A stretch of DNA of 64,000 nt. Origin: Notospermus geniculatus. Its lineage: Eukaryota > Nemertea > Pilidiophora > Heteronemertea > Lineidae. The stretch lies in the NCBI GenBank assembly GCA_002633025.1, contig NMRB01000122.1:151817-215816 (forward strand). Reading direction: 5' to 3'. The translations under genes and the position numbers were made by a program. The notes beneath the pieces were generated by a model. The model was given only the letters and a program-made list of their open reading frames with translations. It searched no databases and was not told the DNA's origin. This document shows positions 1-11,154 of this stretch, in pieces (positions within the stretch are counted from its first letter, which is position 1; each line of letters begins with the position of its first letter).

Positions 1-774
1 AGAGTCCCATAAATATTGTCAAACGAGCGCGTGGTTCACAATATGTTATATTTTATCAGTATGAATATTCCATCCAACACCTCGATGATGAGAGTAGTAT
101 GGTGAAGGAGCAGATACAATGTTGTGCCCCTTTAAGAGATGGATGTTTTAGCTGGTACTTTGACTTTGGAAGTTGATCTAAGTCTTTTACTTTGTGATTT
201 ATTCTGTGCTGGGAGGCATTAATCCACGTCATGATATCACACAGACCGGCAGTAATACGTCTCTTAACCTCATCACTTCGGTGAGCTTCAGTAACTCCAG
301 AAAGATAGAACTCGCCCCGAGGACATTCGAGTCAAACCCAACCTGAACAATTAACAACAATTCTAATCTTATTAGTCAGATGGTACTCCTCGGATGGTTA
401 TATCATCCAAGTTTGGCGTGTAGACAATTCGCCGTAATCCACAAGGGATTTCATCAAATTAAAATGCAAATTACATTGTTTTGTCAATTTCAATCGACCA
501 GGAATCGACACAGCCGTGTTGGCTGTATCGGGACAGGTGGTCCCTATCCAATAAGGTTCCATTAAAGGTTGGTTCCTCTCTGACCCCGGGAGGACAGTAC
601 GTTACAGGTAATGTCCCAATTCATCTCAAATGCCAATTAATTGGGTTTCTTTCTAGAGACTGTTGCCGTTATTTGAGAGATTTATGAAGCCTTGTCTGGT
701 CATGGTGAATGATTTGAAGAATCACTTGCTCTTGCGGTGAGGTTTTGAGTTCATGTCAATTAATTATGACCTGA
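1..774. other. Single-copy DNA, no gene recognised
   Basis: No repeat of the families seen elsewhere in the window, no RNA gene and no convincing coding frame; open frames are under 70 codons and have no recognisable domain. Probably intergenic or intronic. Confidence 0.5.
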
Positions 775-949
775 GGGGCCCTGATAGCCTAGTGGTTAGC
801 ATACCCACTTAGCAAGGGGCAGGTCCCGGGTTCAAATCCAGCCTGATATCATATGAGATTAATCATTCCCGGCTCTTCATGTCCGTTGCATGGGACAGTA
901 AAGTGTGGTGCCTTGTACCTTGTGCTTTTGCAAGGGCAAGTAAAAGACC
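775..949 (+). mobile_element. SINE-T copy, 3' truncated
   Basis: The 5' two thirds of the commonest SINE in the window. The head is tRNA-like: an A-box-like TAGCCTAGTGGTTA at about 787 and a B-box-like GGTTCAAATCC at about 829. The body follows with the family words GGCTCTTCA, CATGGGACAGTAA, GTGCCTTGTACCTTGTG and CAAGGGCAAGTAAAAGACC. The usual 3' third (GAGTAGCTTGAGATGG to CGGCCCTGATGG) is missing; the copy runs straight into another repeat at about 949. The transcript would be made by RNA polymerase III and mobilised by a partner LINE, by analogy with known tRNA SINEs. Confidence 0.85.
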
Positions 950-1117
950 GATCTTCATGCCAGCCACCGCAGACCAGGCGATATCAGTTTTGGTATCGTT
1001 TGATAATGGGCAAGCTTCAATGGCGAGAAGATCCCCCCCCGGCCAGGGCACACCTGGCATCAACAGCCAGTTTTGCTCGCCTGTGATCAGATCAACTGGT
1101 ATGCTGCTTGCTTTATA
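949..1117 (+). repeat. CACACCAGGC-family MITE, partial
   Basis: Shares GCCAGCCACCGCAGAC, ATATCAGTTTTGGTAT, a GGCGAGAAGAT word and TTTTGCTCGCC with the complete copy at 59099-59412. The right end is intact (TGCTGCTTGCTTTA); the left end is lost where the SINE abuts it. It has no coding capacity. Confidence 0.6.
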
Positions 1118-1602
1118 GGAAAGGGTTACCATACCTACGCTTAACACAATACAAGTTTCTTTATTCAGCTTTTTGGGAAAAAAATCCTCTTTTACCCATA
1201 CAAATAGAACATACATGAGTGCTTTGATGTCTATCAGTCGTGCTGTGAATTACTAAAGTCATAATGACAATAATTATATCGCGGCACGAGACCAATCCTA
1301 AGTGAGGAATCCTCCTGCTAATAGCTATTGATATTAACGTATGATAAATGAGCAACAAAATATACTGCATAGGCAGTCTTTTTGTGTTTGTCACGGCCGC
1401 TAGTGCGTACTTCAAAGGATGAGTGAGGCTCCCGTACTGGGTGTTATTGTCACAATTACTAAAAGACCCTGGTGGTCTTGTGCTGAAAAAAACCAATAAA
1501 GGTCATATCAGTCTATCTTTAGATACTTGGATTCTGTCAAGGATATTGTAACCACAGTTTGGCAACACAAGGTACCAGTTTTAACTAGTGATCCATGTTT
1601 TG
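1118..1602. other. No gene or repeat recognised
   Basis: AT-rich single-copy DNA. A 111-codon open frame on the minus strand (1161-1496) has no recognisable domain and no convincing exon boundaries. Confidence 0.45.
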
Positions 1603-2215
1603 CTGATCCTTATTCACCAAGTGATCCCTGATTCACCAAGTGGCCCATATCTTCCTGATCTGTATTCACCAGGCAATCCCTGATTCAACAGGTGATCTAT
1701 GCCTTGGTGATCCTTATTCATGGAGTAATTCCTGATTCACCAAGTGACCCATGTCCTGCTGATCCTTATTCACCAAGTGATCCCTAATTCATCAAGTGAC
1801 CCATGTTTTGCTGATCCTTATTTACCAAATGATCCCTGATTCACCAAGTGACTCATGTCTTGCATCCTTCTTCACCAAGTGATCCCTGATTCACCAAGTG
1901 ATCCCTGATTCACCAAGTGATCCATGTCTTACTGATCCTTATTCACCAAGTGACCACTGATTCACCAGGTGACCCATGGTTTGCTGATCCTATATCCACC
2001 AGGCTTTTCCTGATTCACCAAGTGATCCCTGATTCCCCAAGTGGTTCATGTCTTGCATCCTTATTCACCAAGTTATACCTGATTCATCAAGTGGTCCATT
2101 GTAATTCACTGAATCCTGATTCAACAAGTGGTCCATGTGTGTCAATTGGTGATTCACCAAGAGACCACTGAATCTAGACAAAATCCTTGATTCAACTAGT
2201 AATCCTTGATTCAAA
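1603..2215. repeat. Degenerate minisatellite (TTCACCAAGTGAYCC)
   Basis: About 25 imperfect repeats of a phrase of the type TGATTCACCAAGTGATCCC, alternating with CATGTCTTGCTGATCC TTATTCACCA, giving basic steps near 19-27 bases and a higher step near 50. Copies drift (CAACAGGTGATC, CATCAAGTGACC). An 84-codon frame (1917-2171) is a by-product of the repetition. Confidence 0.9.
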
Positions 2216-2442
2216 AGGTATTTACCATTGTAGCTTGTGACCTAAGACATTGTCATCATAACCGCAGACTTCGATTCTTCCCAAGGCACTGCCCTTTGTT
2301 TCTCCACAGTTTTACCCAATTACTCGTAATCAGTCCCAAATTATACCCTGATGAATGAGTCGTCAAAAATAACTCAAACCCTGCTTCTAGCAAGTTTTCG
2401 ATGAAATGTGCCTGATCTGCAAGTCTCTTTAAAATGTTTCTG

Positions 2443-2654
2443 AGGCCCCTATTACATAGAGCTATACGCTATTCGGTATACGGTATACTATTTGGAAAAA
2501 ATTAGACATGCACGATTCGAACTCTAAGCGAATAGCGTGCCCTCTGAATAGTTTAGTCTTTCGTAAACCACTCATTGAAATAACGATGCTCAATTCACAC
2601 TATACGCGTGCCCTATGAAACGTGCCTGGAATACCGAATAGTGTATAGGGGCCT
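2443..2654. repeat. MITE-like inverted-repeat element, AGGCCCCTAT ends
   Basis: About 212 bp. The left end AGGCCCCTATTACAT and the reverse complement of the right end AGGCCCCTATACACT match, and both continue into CTATTCGGTAT. The body has TACGC/GAATAGC words. No coding capacity; a non-autonomous DNA transposon is the likely identity. Confidence 0.7.
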
Positions 2655-3205
2655 AAGAGGTTCAGAGGAACTCATTCAATGCTGGCTTGATTACATGAAT
2701 CAGGAGTGATCAACTCCAATACTTTGTTAATTACATTATTGGTCAGCAGGACAAGAAAGGGATACGAGATGGAATGTGATTGCTGTTCTTTTAAATGAAA
2801 TACATTGTTGTTCTATCATCATCTCAGGCAGCAGTCGTTCGATCTACAACCATTTGATGAAAAGCCGTGCATATTTCATTGGGTAACCAGCATTTCATGC
2901 ATATTTTGTCATGTTCCAAATCGTTGCATGACAAATTACCGAAGTGAGACTGGGAGGAAGTGCTACTCTCAAGCAGATTACAACTGATTTCTTTCCAAAG
3001 AGGCAATCTACATAATATTAGTTGGGTATCGGAGACACCAGTCTCGTACAGATTCTGATGATATGACGGTGGTTGTGCATTGAAGTGCATGTAAGTGGTA
3101 GGCCCTCGTGTTTTGGTTGTTGAGCTCTGGACCAGAGGCCAGGACCATAGAATGCAGGTGAGTCTACATGTATGCCTGAATCCTTTAGTGATCACCGTAT
3201 TCCTT
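2655..3205. other. No gene or repeat recognised
   Basis: Single-copy DNA. A minus-strand frame of 147 codons (2824-3267) has no recognisable domain and runs into the MITE fragment that follows. Confidence 0.4.
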
Positions 3206-3360
3206 ACAGTAAGGAGCACAACTGACCTAGCTTTATCCACGTACGTCACGCGGAAGGTACGCTTCAATTCATTGCGTATGGTACAAGTACGTCATGTGTC
3301 TCTTCTGTATGATGCTTGCGCACCATACATGAATGACGATACGTCTCCATTGTGTGAATT
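3206..3360 (+). repeat. Fragment of the ACAGTA / GCACAAYTGACC MITE
   Basis: Left terminal inverted repeat ACAGTAAGGAGCACAACTG and the body words TTTATCCACGTACGTCACG and CAATTCATTGCGTATGG match the complete copies at 20000-20271 and 33115-33400. The right end is missing; a truncated SINE-T follows. Confidence 0.75.
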
Positions 3361-3385
3361 CCACGGCGGTGCACGACCTAGGGTT

Positions 3386-3575
3386 GGGCCATATGGCTCT
3401 TCACGTCCTGCGCATGCGACAGTAAGCCATGGTGCCTTGTACCTTGCAACTTTGCAAGGGCAAGTAAAAGACCCCATCCAAGTGAGGAACGTAAATTGCT
3501 TGAGATGGCCTCTTCTGTACCTACCAGGGCCAATAATGCTTTGGCTTCGGCCCTGATGGAAAAATCACCAACACA
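3386..3575 (+). mobile_element. SINE-T copy, 5' truncated
   Basis: Begins inside the body at GGGCCATATGG, lacking the tRNA-like head, and runs to the standard 3' end (CAGGGCCAATAATGCT, then CGGCCCTGATGGAAAAATC). A 5' truncation fits incomplete reverse transcription. Confidence 0.85.
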
Positions 3576-4504
3576 GAACAAAAATAGTGTTTGTTGTTGT
3601 AGAACAGGCAGGCTTTTTGACCTCCAAAGACCCTGGTGCCCTTCAAAGATTAGGGCACTCAGGGAGGTTCAGTTGCAGTTGGTGCATTGGTATTATTCTG
3701 GAAGAAAAAATTACCATTAATGAACAAGAAAAACAACCTATATGTACTTACTTACAGCAGTAATAGAAAAATGAGAAAGCTGGTGAGGAAGGATATGCAG
3801 TGTTCATAATCAAGGAATTTTTATGGGAGATCGTAATGAGGAAAGGCAGCAAGTTCTGTAACCCAACATTGATATTGATGGGTAGAAAAAACAGGAGATG
3901 CCACAGGCAAGCAGAATCAGAAACAAGGGATATTTATATCAATCAAGGGAATGTGGTGTTCGGCTATTTTTTCAAACATAAGTCACAGGTTGCAGCTTCG
4001 TATCGTCTCCAGTTGAAAAACATTCCTTTTGTTTTGGAAAGGTCAGACGGGTTTTACTGTTGACGTCGATGTCATGTAAATGTTGACATCGAAGGAATGC
4101 ATACAGTATTTCGGAGTTGGCTTATCCGTGATGCAGTTTTTATGGCCATATACAGCATACATGTATCTTCCTGTATCAGTACACACTGCAAGAAAAATCG
4201 TCAATAAAAACCAAATGATGTAGACCCATATAGGTTCAATACAGCTTAATAGAGCCCCCAAAACTTCAAAGCATGCATTCTTTTCTCCTTTTCGCTGTAT
4301 TGGCAAGATTTCACCATGATCAGTCTCTGGAGATATCGTTTAAAGACTGCTTGATTACGTTACTGTCAAGGTCTGACTTCAAAGGAGTTTACTTGAGGTT
4401 AGAATATCTCTTTTCCTACTATGGTATGGATCCTATCGTTGAAACGACTGAAATATATTGAATGGAGGTTTTAGGTTCGCCTTTCCCATCATCATCAACT
4501 CTCT
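3576..4504. other. No gene or repeat recognised
   Basis: AT-rich single-copy DNA. Open frames of 87 codons on each strand have no recognisable domain. Confidence 0.4.
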
Positions 4505-4910
4505 GGGGCCGTGATAGCCTAGTGGTTATCACATCTGCTTAACAAGCAGCAGGTCCCGGGTTTGAATCCAGCCTGGGCCATATGGGATTAATCATCCCTG
4601 GCTCTTCACATCCGTTGCACGGGACAAGCTGTGGTGTCTCGTATCTTATGTCTTTGCAAGGGCAAGTAAAAGACACCATCCAAGTGAGGAACTGAGTAGC
4701 TTCCTACTGAAAAATAGCATATATTCAGCATACCTGGAGCACATCTAGAGCACATAGCATGGAGCATAACGGCAGCACATATTCAGCATCTGCTTCATCT
4801 GTGCTGCATTTTGGAAGCAGTTGAGATGGCCTCTTCCGTACTTACCAGGACCAATAATGCTATGTAGCTTCGGCCCTGATGGAAAAATCAAAAATACAAA
4901 AAAATACAAT
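4505..4910 (+). mobile_element. SINE-T copy with about 119-bp internal insertion
   Basis: Complete SINE-T from the head (GTGATAGCCTAGTGGTTAT, B box GGGTTTGAATCC) to the tail (CGGCCCTGATGGAAAAATC plus A-rich AAAATACA). It is split at GAGTAGCT / TTGAGATGG by 4702-4820, an insert rich in AGCACAT and ATTCAGCAT words that is seen nowhere else here. I cannot tell whether the insert is an element or a local expansion. Confidence 0.85.
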
Positions 4911-5463
4911 CAACTCGATCATATCAGTGGGAATATGAGTTGAAGTTGTGAATTTTGTCAACAACTGACCGTGAAACCAAGTGCTGTTAGTATTTTATAC
5001 TAAAACAGCTGCAGTTTGTCTAATTGTTAAGGAGCAGTGCGACAATAGCCAAGTCTTACTAGAGTTAAGCAGCTACAAACATCATTAGGAGTCATAAAAT
5101 GCTTTGATGACCGTAATGAAGTCCAATATTCTCTGTCCCCAATTTTGCTTTTCAAATATTACCAGGTAATCGATGTCCGCTGTTAGGAAATTGGCTCCTG
5201 ATGATTGATCATATCGTCTGGGCGGTTATGGATCATGGTCAGATTTAGGATTTGCATGCTAGGTGTGGTGGTTGCCGAGATTTTAAGTGCAATTTTTTTG
5301 GATACGGCTGTCAGTGAGCTCTTCTTTGATGGGCAATTCAGTGAATAGGAGCAATGCTTGGAAGGATATTTTGTTTGCAAAAAGTATTTGAGGTACGGTT
5401 TTGAGTTTGATGTAGTTAGACCCTTTGTGTGCACATAAATGCCAACTAGTATTTGTATTAGAT
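4911..5463. other. No gene or repeat recognised
   Basis: Single-copy AT-rich DNA; no supported feature. Confidence 0.4.
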
Positions 5464-5719
5464 TACTCATCAGGGCCGAAGCCATAGCATTATTGGCCCT
5501 GGTAAGTATGGAAGAGACCATCTCAAGCTACTCATGTTCCTTATTTGGATGGGGTCTTTTACTTGCCTTTGCAAAGGTACAAGGTACAAGGCACCATGGC
5601 TAACTGTCCCATGCCACGGACTGAAGAGCCAGGGATGATTAATCCCATATGGCCCAGGATTCGAACCCAGGACCTGCTGCTTGTTGACTGGACGTGATAA
5701 TCACTAGGCTATCAAAGCT
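5464..5719 (-). mobile_element. SINE-T copy, near full length
   Basis: Reverse orientation: the 3' end (ATCAGGGCCGAAGCC) comes first, then the body, then B box GGATTCGAACCC and A box TAATCACTAGGCTATC near 5705. Head and tail are both present. Confidence 0.88.
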
Positions 5720-6220
5720 GGTACTGTACTGGTACTATAGATACAGACAGTGCCGGATAAAATCCTACACTGTCAAAATGTCATAATGTACGTCCGTCGG
5801 TCAATGCGGCCTCATGTCATTCGTTCAATGTTCGTGCCAATCGGCCCGTCTACCACTGACAAATTTCCAATAGCGTTCATGATATATTGCAGCTCATTAT
5901 TGCATCTGTGCCGTTGCCTTTGCCCTTTTCAATGGGTCAGTAACTGGCGGCCTGACTCCAGCAGGAGTCTGTTTCCATAATTAGTAGGAAGGGTAGCGTC
6001 TCTGTAGCTTGCTCCTGATTGATGCTGTTTGTCACACTCTGACCTTAAGCGGCGAGACCCCTGAAGGGTGCTGAGATCTCGTTCCATTTCAGTAGAGGGG
6101 CACGTATGCAGTTGACACCTATCAAAGCCCATCTTCAGTGAGAGCTTACAGGATCAACAAATATTTTGAAATCAACCTGTGGTGGCAGTGGGAGTTTGGT
6201 TGTGTTCAACACCAGCCATG
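5720..6220. other. No gene or repeat recognised
   Basis: Single-copy DNA with short unsupported frames only. Confidence 0.4.
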
Positions 6221-6720
6221 GGGAGTGTTATAGCCGAGTGGTTATTCCGTCTGTTAGCAAGCCAGGCGTGGATCCAAGGGGGGGCGCACCCGGCACACGC
6301 CTCCCCTTTTGGCCAATAAATCTGTAAAATCGACCATGAAACTCTGAAATTTGGAGCAAATCATTGAAATGCAATGCCGATTTTAATGTTTCTAGCACAA
6401 GCACCCCTCCAGCCGGGATTTCATTCCCGACTCTTCATGTCTGTCACATGGGGCAGTAAGCCGTGGTGCCTTACTTGTGCTTTGCAAGGACAAGTAAAAG
6501 ACCCCATCCAAGTGAGGAACATGAGTAGCTTGAGATGGTCTCTTCTATACCTACCAGCAGCAATACCGCTTTGGCTTCGAGACAGTAAGCCATTGTGCCT
6601 TTACAAGGGCACGTAAAAGACCCCATCCAAGTGAGGAACATGAGTAGCTTGTGATGGCCTCTTCTGTACTTACCATCGGCAATAATATGCTACAGCTTCA
6701 GCCCTGATGGAAAAATCAAC
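6221..6720 (+). mobile_element. SINE-T copy split by a transposon and internally duplicated
   Basis: The head (TTATAGCCGAGTGGTTATT, 6221-6262) is separated from the body (6411-6720) by a GGATCC-type element. Inside the body, the segment from GACAGTAAGCC to GGCTTCG occurs twice in tandem (about 6449-6570 and 6572-6700), the second copy lacking several bases. The standard tail CAGCCCTGATGGAAAAATC ends it. Confidence 0.8.
6263..6410 (+). mobile_element. GGATCC-family element, right end decayed
   Basis: Starts CAGGCGTGGATCCAAGGG and carries the family core AATCTGTAAAATCGACC, GAAATTTGGAGCAAATCATTG and AATGTTTCTAGCACA seen at 17536-17707. The right terminal repeat is lost near CCTCCAGCCGGG. It lies inside a SINE-T. 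Confidence 0.75.
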
Positions 6721-7134
6721 CAGCCGTAACATTTCCAGCAACAACATTCTCTTGTTTCATCTCCTACAACAAGTAGAAGACACAAATTAACGTCTTTGAA
6801 AAGCTCCCTTCAACCAGAATCAAAGGCAGGACACAGTATGCCAGACCACGAACCTTCTCAGCCCATAATAAACAGATTACAAATTGATACTGATTGGACA
6901 TGTAGGACTGTGATTAGTGGGGATGTGATGCATCATTTGGGCAGATCATTTGCTTTGGCTTCATATCGTATATATATATAATAAGACTGATGGACCAGTG
7001 GAAAATGTATCATTGTGTCATGTCGGACTAGTATCATAATATAATACATTTCATGTGATAAATGAATTGTAGTGTAAGTTGCCTAAAAGGGTGATTCCTG
7101 GGAATGCATGGCCTAATCCAGAGGTCCAGTCTTA
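6721..7134. other. No gene or repeat recognised
   Basis: Single-copy DNA with a short (TA)n tract near 6967-6982. Confidence 0.4.
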
Positions 7135-7250
7135 GGAGCCATGATAGCCTAGTGTTTATCATGTCCCAGCTCTTCAGTCCGCAACATGGGACAGTACCAC
7201 ACAGAAGGGTGTTGATATCTTCGAATCGAAGTCCTGATGCTGATGCTGAT
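7135..7250 (+). repeat. SINE-T remnant joined to a dispersed repeat
   Basis: 7135-7197 keeps the SINE-T A box (GATAGCCTAGTGTTTATC) joined directly to CAGCTCTTCAGTCC and CATGGGACAGTA, so the B-box part is deleted. From about 7199 the words GTGTTGATATCTTCGAATCG and AAGTCCTGATGCTGATGC belong to the TTCGAA dispersed repeat described at 16068. Confidence 0.65.
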
Positions 7251-7254
7251 GAGA

Positions 7255-7545
7255 AGCCCTGATAGCCAAGTGGTTATCACATCCACTCAGCAAGCGACAG
7301 ATCCTGGGTTCAAATCCAGCCTGCCCGGGCCATATGGGATTTTATTCCTGGCTCTTCACGTCCGTCGCATGGGACAGTAAACCGTGGTGCCTTGTACCTT
7401 GTGGCTTTACAAGGGTAAGTAAAAGACCCCATCCAGGTGAGGAACATGAGTAGCTTGAGATGGCCTCTTCCATACTTTCCAAGGCCAATAATGCCATGGC
7501 TTCAGCCCTGATGGAAAAATCTAACACAGATACAAAGTACAAATA
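7255..7545 (+). mobile_element. SINE-T copy, full length
   Basis: One of the best copies for defining the family. Head: GCCCTGATAGCCAAGTGG to B box GGGTTCAAATCC (about 7303-7314). Body: GGGCCATATGGGAT, GGCTCTTCACGTCCGTCG, CATGGGACAGTAA, CTTGTACCTTGTGGC, AAGTAAAAGACCCCATCC, GAACATGAGTAGCTTGAG. Tail: AAGGCCAATAATGCC then CAGCCCTGATGG and an A-rich end. Length is about 285 bp. The anticodon-like loop reads TCAGCAA (TTAGCAA in other copies, suggesting AGC). Confidence 0.92.
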
Positions 7546-7857
7546 GGTCCATGTCCAAATGACATCTATTAATACAGTCAGTGACTGAAACCCAATGCTA
7601 GCAACTCCTGCAAATGGTTCTCGCTAAGCCGTCTTTTCAGTTGCCCCCCTGGGTGGTGGCTTATTGGTGGGTAATGCTAGTCCGTAATGATAAAGCTTCT
7701 TACACCCACGCTAGTGGTGAATCAAGTGTCTAGCGGACATTTTGGATTGTGATTGTTGTCCATGGTCAGGCAGGTTGGTTCAGGATGTTTCATGTATTAA
7801 CCCGCATGCACACTCGTCTGTATTTGTATTTGATGTATGTTTTCATCAGCGCCACGC
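7546..7857. other. No gene or repeat recognised
   Basis: Single-copy DNA between two SINE-T copies; no supported feature. Confidence 0.4.
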
Positions 7858-8084
7858 AAAGCCATTATGTTCCCTTAAGCATGGAAGATGCCACCTCAAG
7901 CTACTCATGTTCCTCACTTGGATGGGGTCTTTTACTTGCCCTTGCAAAGGTACAAGGTACAAGGCACCACGGCTTACTGTCCCATGCGATGGTGGTGAAG
8001 AGCCAGAGGATGATATCCCATATGGCCTGGGCTGGATTCGAACCTGGGACCTGCCGCTTACCACTCGTCTATCAGGGCTCTTGC
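7858..8084 (-). mobile_element. SINE-T copy, 3' end truncated
   Basis: Reverse orientation. It retains the middle body through the head (B box GGATTCGAACC at about 8034, then CTATCAGGGCTC), but the last about 40 bases of the 3' end are replaced by unrelated sequence. A 138-codon frame across it (7742-8158) is fortuitous. Confidence 0.85.
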
Positions 8085-9380
8085 TTCCTTCCCCTCTATA
8101 TTTGTGTGGCGGTCAGATTGCCTGTGCATTGATCTGCTACTGTTTACCTGTTACGTAGTACATTTCAGCTATTGAAATGTGCGGGTTCACCAAAGCCATT
8201 AACACTTTCCTCAAACGCGACATCCGACGGGTTTTCCTAGACCGCCTCACATTTCTTCAAACCAATTGAAAACTCGGGTCCAGCTTTGGTTAAACTGATC
8301 TGTCACAACAAGCGAAAAAAGCTTCTCAAAACGGAGGATGATTTTGAGTAAAAACGATCACAAAAAAACATCTCAAAGTTCACACGATGCCCAGTTTCAT
8401 ATGCATCTAGGGAAAGGAGGCAAAGATAAGACACACCATTTTCCTATTTCTGGACTACTGGGCATCAGCATGACCAGGGGCAGATCCAGGATTTGTGGAA
8501 ACGGGGGACACTCTCAGAGAATTTTCAGAAATAGGATGCCAACTCAACTTTTTCCAGGCATCTGTGTCTGAGGCACAAAAAAAATCATCACTCTGTTGCC
8601 ATATAAGGGTGCTCGCCTGCTGCCCCCCCCAAATCGGTCACTTATGACACAGGAAATAATTTGGGGGGGGGACTTGACATGGTGAGGATATGCTTGCAAT
8701 ATTTTTGGCATCGTGTGCATAATTGGACGGTCACAACTTTACGTCAAATAAGTCCAAAGCACAGTCTCCAATCAATTTTGATCACCAAAGTACTGAAAAT
8801 GACCCCAGCCCGGCCCGTGCAATCCAAAAGCAAGTTCATCCTGTGCAGTTCAGAACAAACTAAACTGCTCACCGGAGATCCCATTACACCACAGCCGCGC
8901 CTAAAAAAGAGTCTCATCCTGAAACCCTTCTTATCCCATCCCACATACCTCCTTAGCGATAATGAGCTACACACTGTTGTTCTTGAAAGTTTTTCTTCAG
9001 CTATTTGCTAACTTCTTATACAAGATGTAAAAACAAGACCAAGGATAGAGACAGCCTGTGAAAGTCGGGCATGACAGGTCAGAGGGGGGTAAACAAACCT
9101 TGGGCCCAGGTACAGATGGTAAGCACAGGAGCCAACTGAGGCCCCCTAGGCCTAGGTACCCCTTCTGATCTGTCTTGTTATTTCGGCGTGATCAACGAAA
9201 GGAACCTTTGTTGTCAATTGTATATTGTCATATTTACATAGGAATTCTATTCCTCTTTCACGAGTTAGAGTGGAACAGCCAAAAAATAGCCTCTTCGAGC
9301 TCTGAAATTTCTAGTATCTAAAAAAATAGGCAAAAATATTGATTACGGTTGATGATGAGATTAACTCCAATAGATATCTG
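8085..9380. other. Mostly single-copy DNA
   Basis: Apart from the GGATCC-type fragment at 8475-8640 nothing is recognised. A 116-codon frame (8661-9011) begins in the G-rich tract next to that fragment; it has no recognisable domain. Confidence 0.4.
8475..8640 (+). mobile_element. GGATCC-family fragment, one end only
   Basis: Begins CAGGGGCAGATCCAGGAT, like the family's left terminal repeat, followed by the G-run typical of these elements. A C-run at about 8622-8629 may mark the other side, but no matching right terminus is visible. Confidence 0.45.
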
Positions 9381-9545
9381 CATTGAACCTGTTGCAGCTA
9401 CAATAAAGCATGGCTTAGGCCTAACTCTTCAGTCATGGAGGATAGCCTTTATGGCCTACTTGTTGGCGCGTTTGTGTCTGAGCAGTTAAGCTGTGTAGAG
9501 TGCGGTCAGTACTTGGATGGGTGACCAGCACGTGTAACACCTCTA
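9381..9545 (+). mobile_element. SINE-5S monomer
   Basis: Starts CATTGAACCTGTTGCAGC and contains the tRNA-like stretch TTATGGCCTACTTGTTGGC, followed by the 5S-rRNA-like stretch: GCAGTTAAGCTGTGTAGAG and GGTCAGTACTTGGATGGG plus TGACC. The latter corresponds to the A-box, intermediate element and C-box of 5S genes (AAGCTAAGCAGG...TTAGTACTTGGATGGG). This copy keeps ACTTGGATGGG exactly. Confidence 0.85.
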
Positions 9546-10115
9546 TTGTCTCGTTGTCTTCAACTCTTAGAAAAAGCCTTAGCAAATAACTAATGGAGAT
9601 TTTGTCTCTTTCTCTTTTCAGGTAAGTTTGAATTATCATCCATCAAGTTTGAATTAGCCCATCAAGTGAAAGGTAGGCAGGGGCGAATCCAGGATTTACG
9701 AAAGGGGTGTGCAGGGTTTTGTGCCCGTAACGCACTTGCTGTAGGATTTGGAGCACCTATTCAATCTACTTCACTACACAAAGTGACATCTGGTTGAAGC
9801 ACTGCACAACACAGCTCACACAACAGCTGTCTGGAGGTCTGAGATCACTGCTTGGAGCTTGTCAATATTGTCGGGTTCTGTGACCGGACTTCGAGTCAAG
9901 TTTCTTGCTTTTATGAGTTGTTGGTGTTGTGGGAACGAGTTGTTGCAGTCCTCAGGGATTGTTGGTGGCCAAGAGCCACTTCAGTGATGCAGAATAGCAT
10001 CAATGTGCCAAGTTTAATTGGCAGTAGTTCTCTAGTCATTTCTTATCTCTCTCCTTCTCATTGTAAACCTTTTGAACCTTTCTGATCCATTCAAACCTTT
10101 GGTGATCCTTCTCGG
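9546..10115. other. Single-copy DNA with a GGATCC-type fragment
   Basis: GGGGCGAATCCAGGATT at about 9679 resembles the left end of the GGATCC family; no partner end is visible. The rest is unrecognised. Confidence 0.4.
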
Positions 10116-10460
10116 TAAGTCTTACCAGTTGTGAGTAGTTTAAAACATCATGTGTCATTGACACTGTGTATGATGATGATGATGATAATATCCAGTGAGA
10201 GCGTAGTTTCACTGCAGGACTGTCTCAGTACAGGGTATCCCACACTGAGGGGCGAACTGGTCTGCATGATTGGTGTAGTCACCATATTGACTGTAAGGGC
10301 CTTAATTGCGGCAGCACTGGTGATGCCAGTATTCACTCTTAGGGCAGGAGCGCCTAGCTCTTTGCAGGATTGGTGTCAGTACCTTACTACCACTGTGAGG
10401 GCCTAGAGAGGGCAAAGCTTACTTGCAAGACCAGTGTCAGCATTTCCATTCAGCCACTCT
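10116..10460. repeat. Degenerate minisatellite with GATGAT microsatellite
   Basis: A (GAT)n tract at about 10169-10187 is followed by roughly five irregular units of 50-65 bases, each beginning like TGCAGGATTGGTGTCAGTA and containing CACTGTGAGGGC. The units are strongly diverged. Confidence 0.6.
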
Positions 10461-11038
10461 GATCATTTCATGGGGCCATTACAGCTTGATCTGGTCAGGA
10501 TGGCCGTGCATGGTATTCATGATGCGCTGGATGTCCTCGAATCTGGCAACACCACCTTATGGTTATGTATGTAACATTCTTTGCTACATTATCGACGGGT
10601 CTGTGGTTCCCTCGGGGCTACAATACCATTCTACCTCAAGCATATGGTGCTGGCGGTCAATGAAACTGTATGGATTTTTGGAGGGTTTGTCTATTGGTAT
10701 GATTGATCCACATGAGGCTCTGATGATTGCTACACAATTGGCGCCTGGCTGTGGCGTATTCAGAAAGTTGAAGGCCAAGTTTGACGGCTGGGGAAGAGTA
10801 GGGGAAGAGTAGGGCGCCAGCATACGACTCCATAATTTGGCCCTCAGCAAAAACTGGCGGCCCAAAGCCCAAAACTGCTGATAGCAACGGATGGAGAATC
10901 TTTCTAGAAGAAAGAAGACACCAAGATATCCAGATTCAGTCCAGTCCAGTGGTTCGAGCTCCAGGCCATATTTTGTAAGCTATGTCGAGGCCGTAATCAT
11001 GAATCTGCGGATACATCTGCAACAAACTGAATTCACAG
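10461..11038. other. No gene supported
   Basis: A plus-strand frame of 129 codons (10423-10812) partly overlaps the minisatellite. It has no recognisable domain, and no homologous copy elsewhere in the window tests it. I do not call it a gene. Confidence 0.35.
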
Positions 11039-11149
11039 CAAGCGCGGATCCAGGATTTTTGGCAGAGGGGGTCAAGGCCGGCGAAGGGGGTGGTTGCAGG
11101 CGGGCGCCGAAGATGCATGCCCTCAAACCCCCCTCTGGATCCGCGCCTG
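11039..11149 (+). mobile_element. GGATCC-family short element with 5-bp target duplication
   Basis: 111 bp, the smallest copy. Left end CAAGCGCGGATCCAGG and reverse complement of the right end CAGGCGCGGATCCAG are inverted repeats. Flanks are CACAG (11034-11038) and CACAA (11150-11154), a 5-bp target duplication with one mismatch. The interior is G-rich on the left and C-rich on the right, with no coding capacity. Confidence 0.8.
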
Positions 11150-11154
11150 CACAA

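Noticed and set aside
1603-2215. CRISPR-like array
   Set aside because: Repeats are imperfect, spacers are not unique, and the genome context is animal; it is a minisatellite.
9381-9545. 5S rRNA gene
   Set aside because: Only the internal-promoter half resembles 5S; the 5' and 3' helices are missing and a tRNA-like segment precedes it.
10423-10812. 129-codon frame on the plus strand
   Set aside because: Overlaps a minisatellite, has no known domain and no recognisable splice context; length within chance for 64 kb on six frames.
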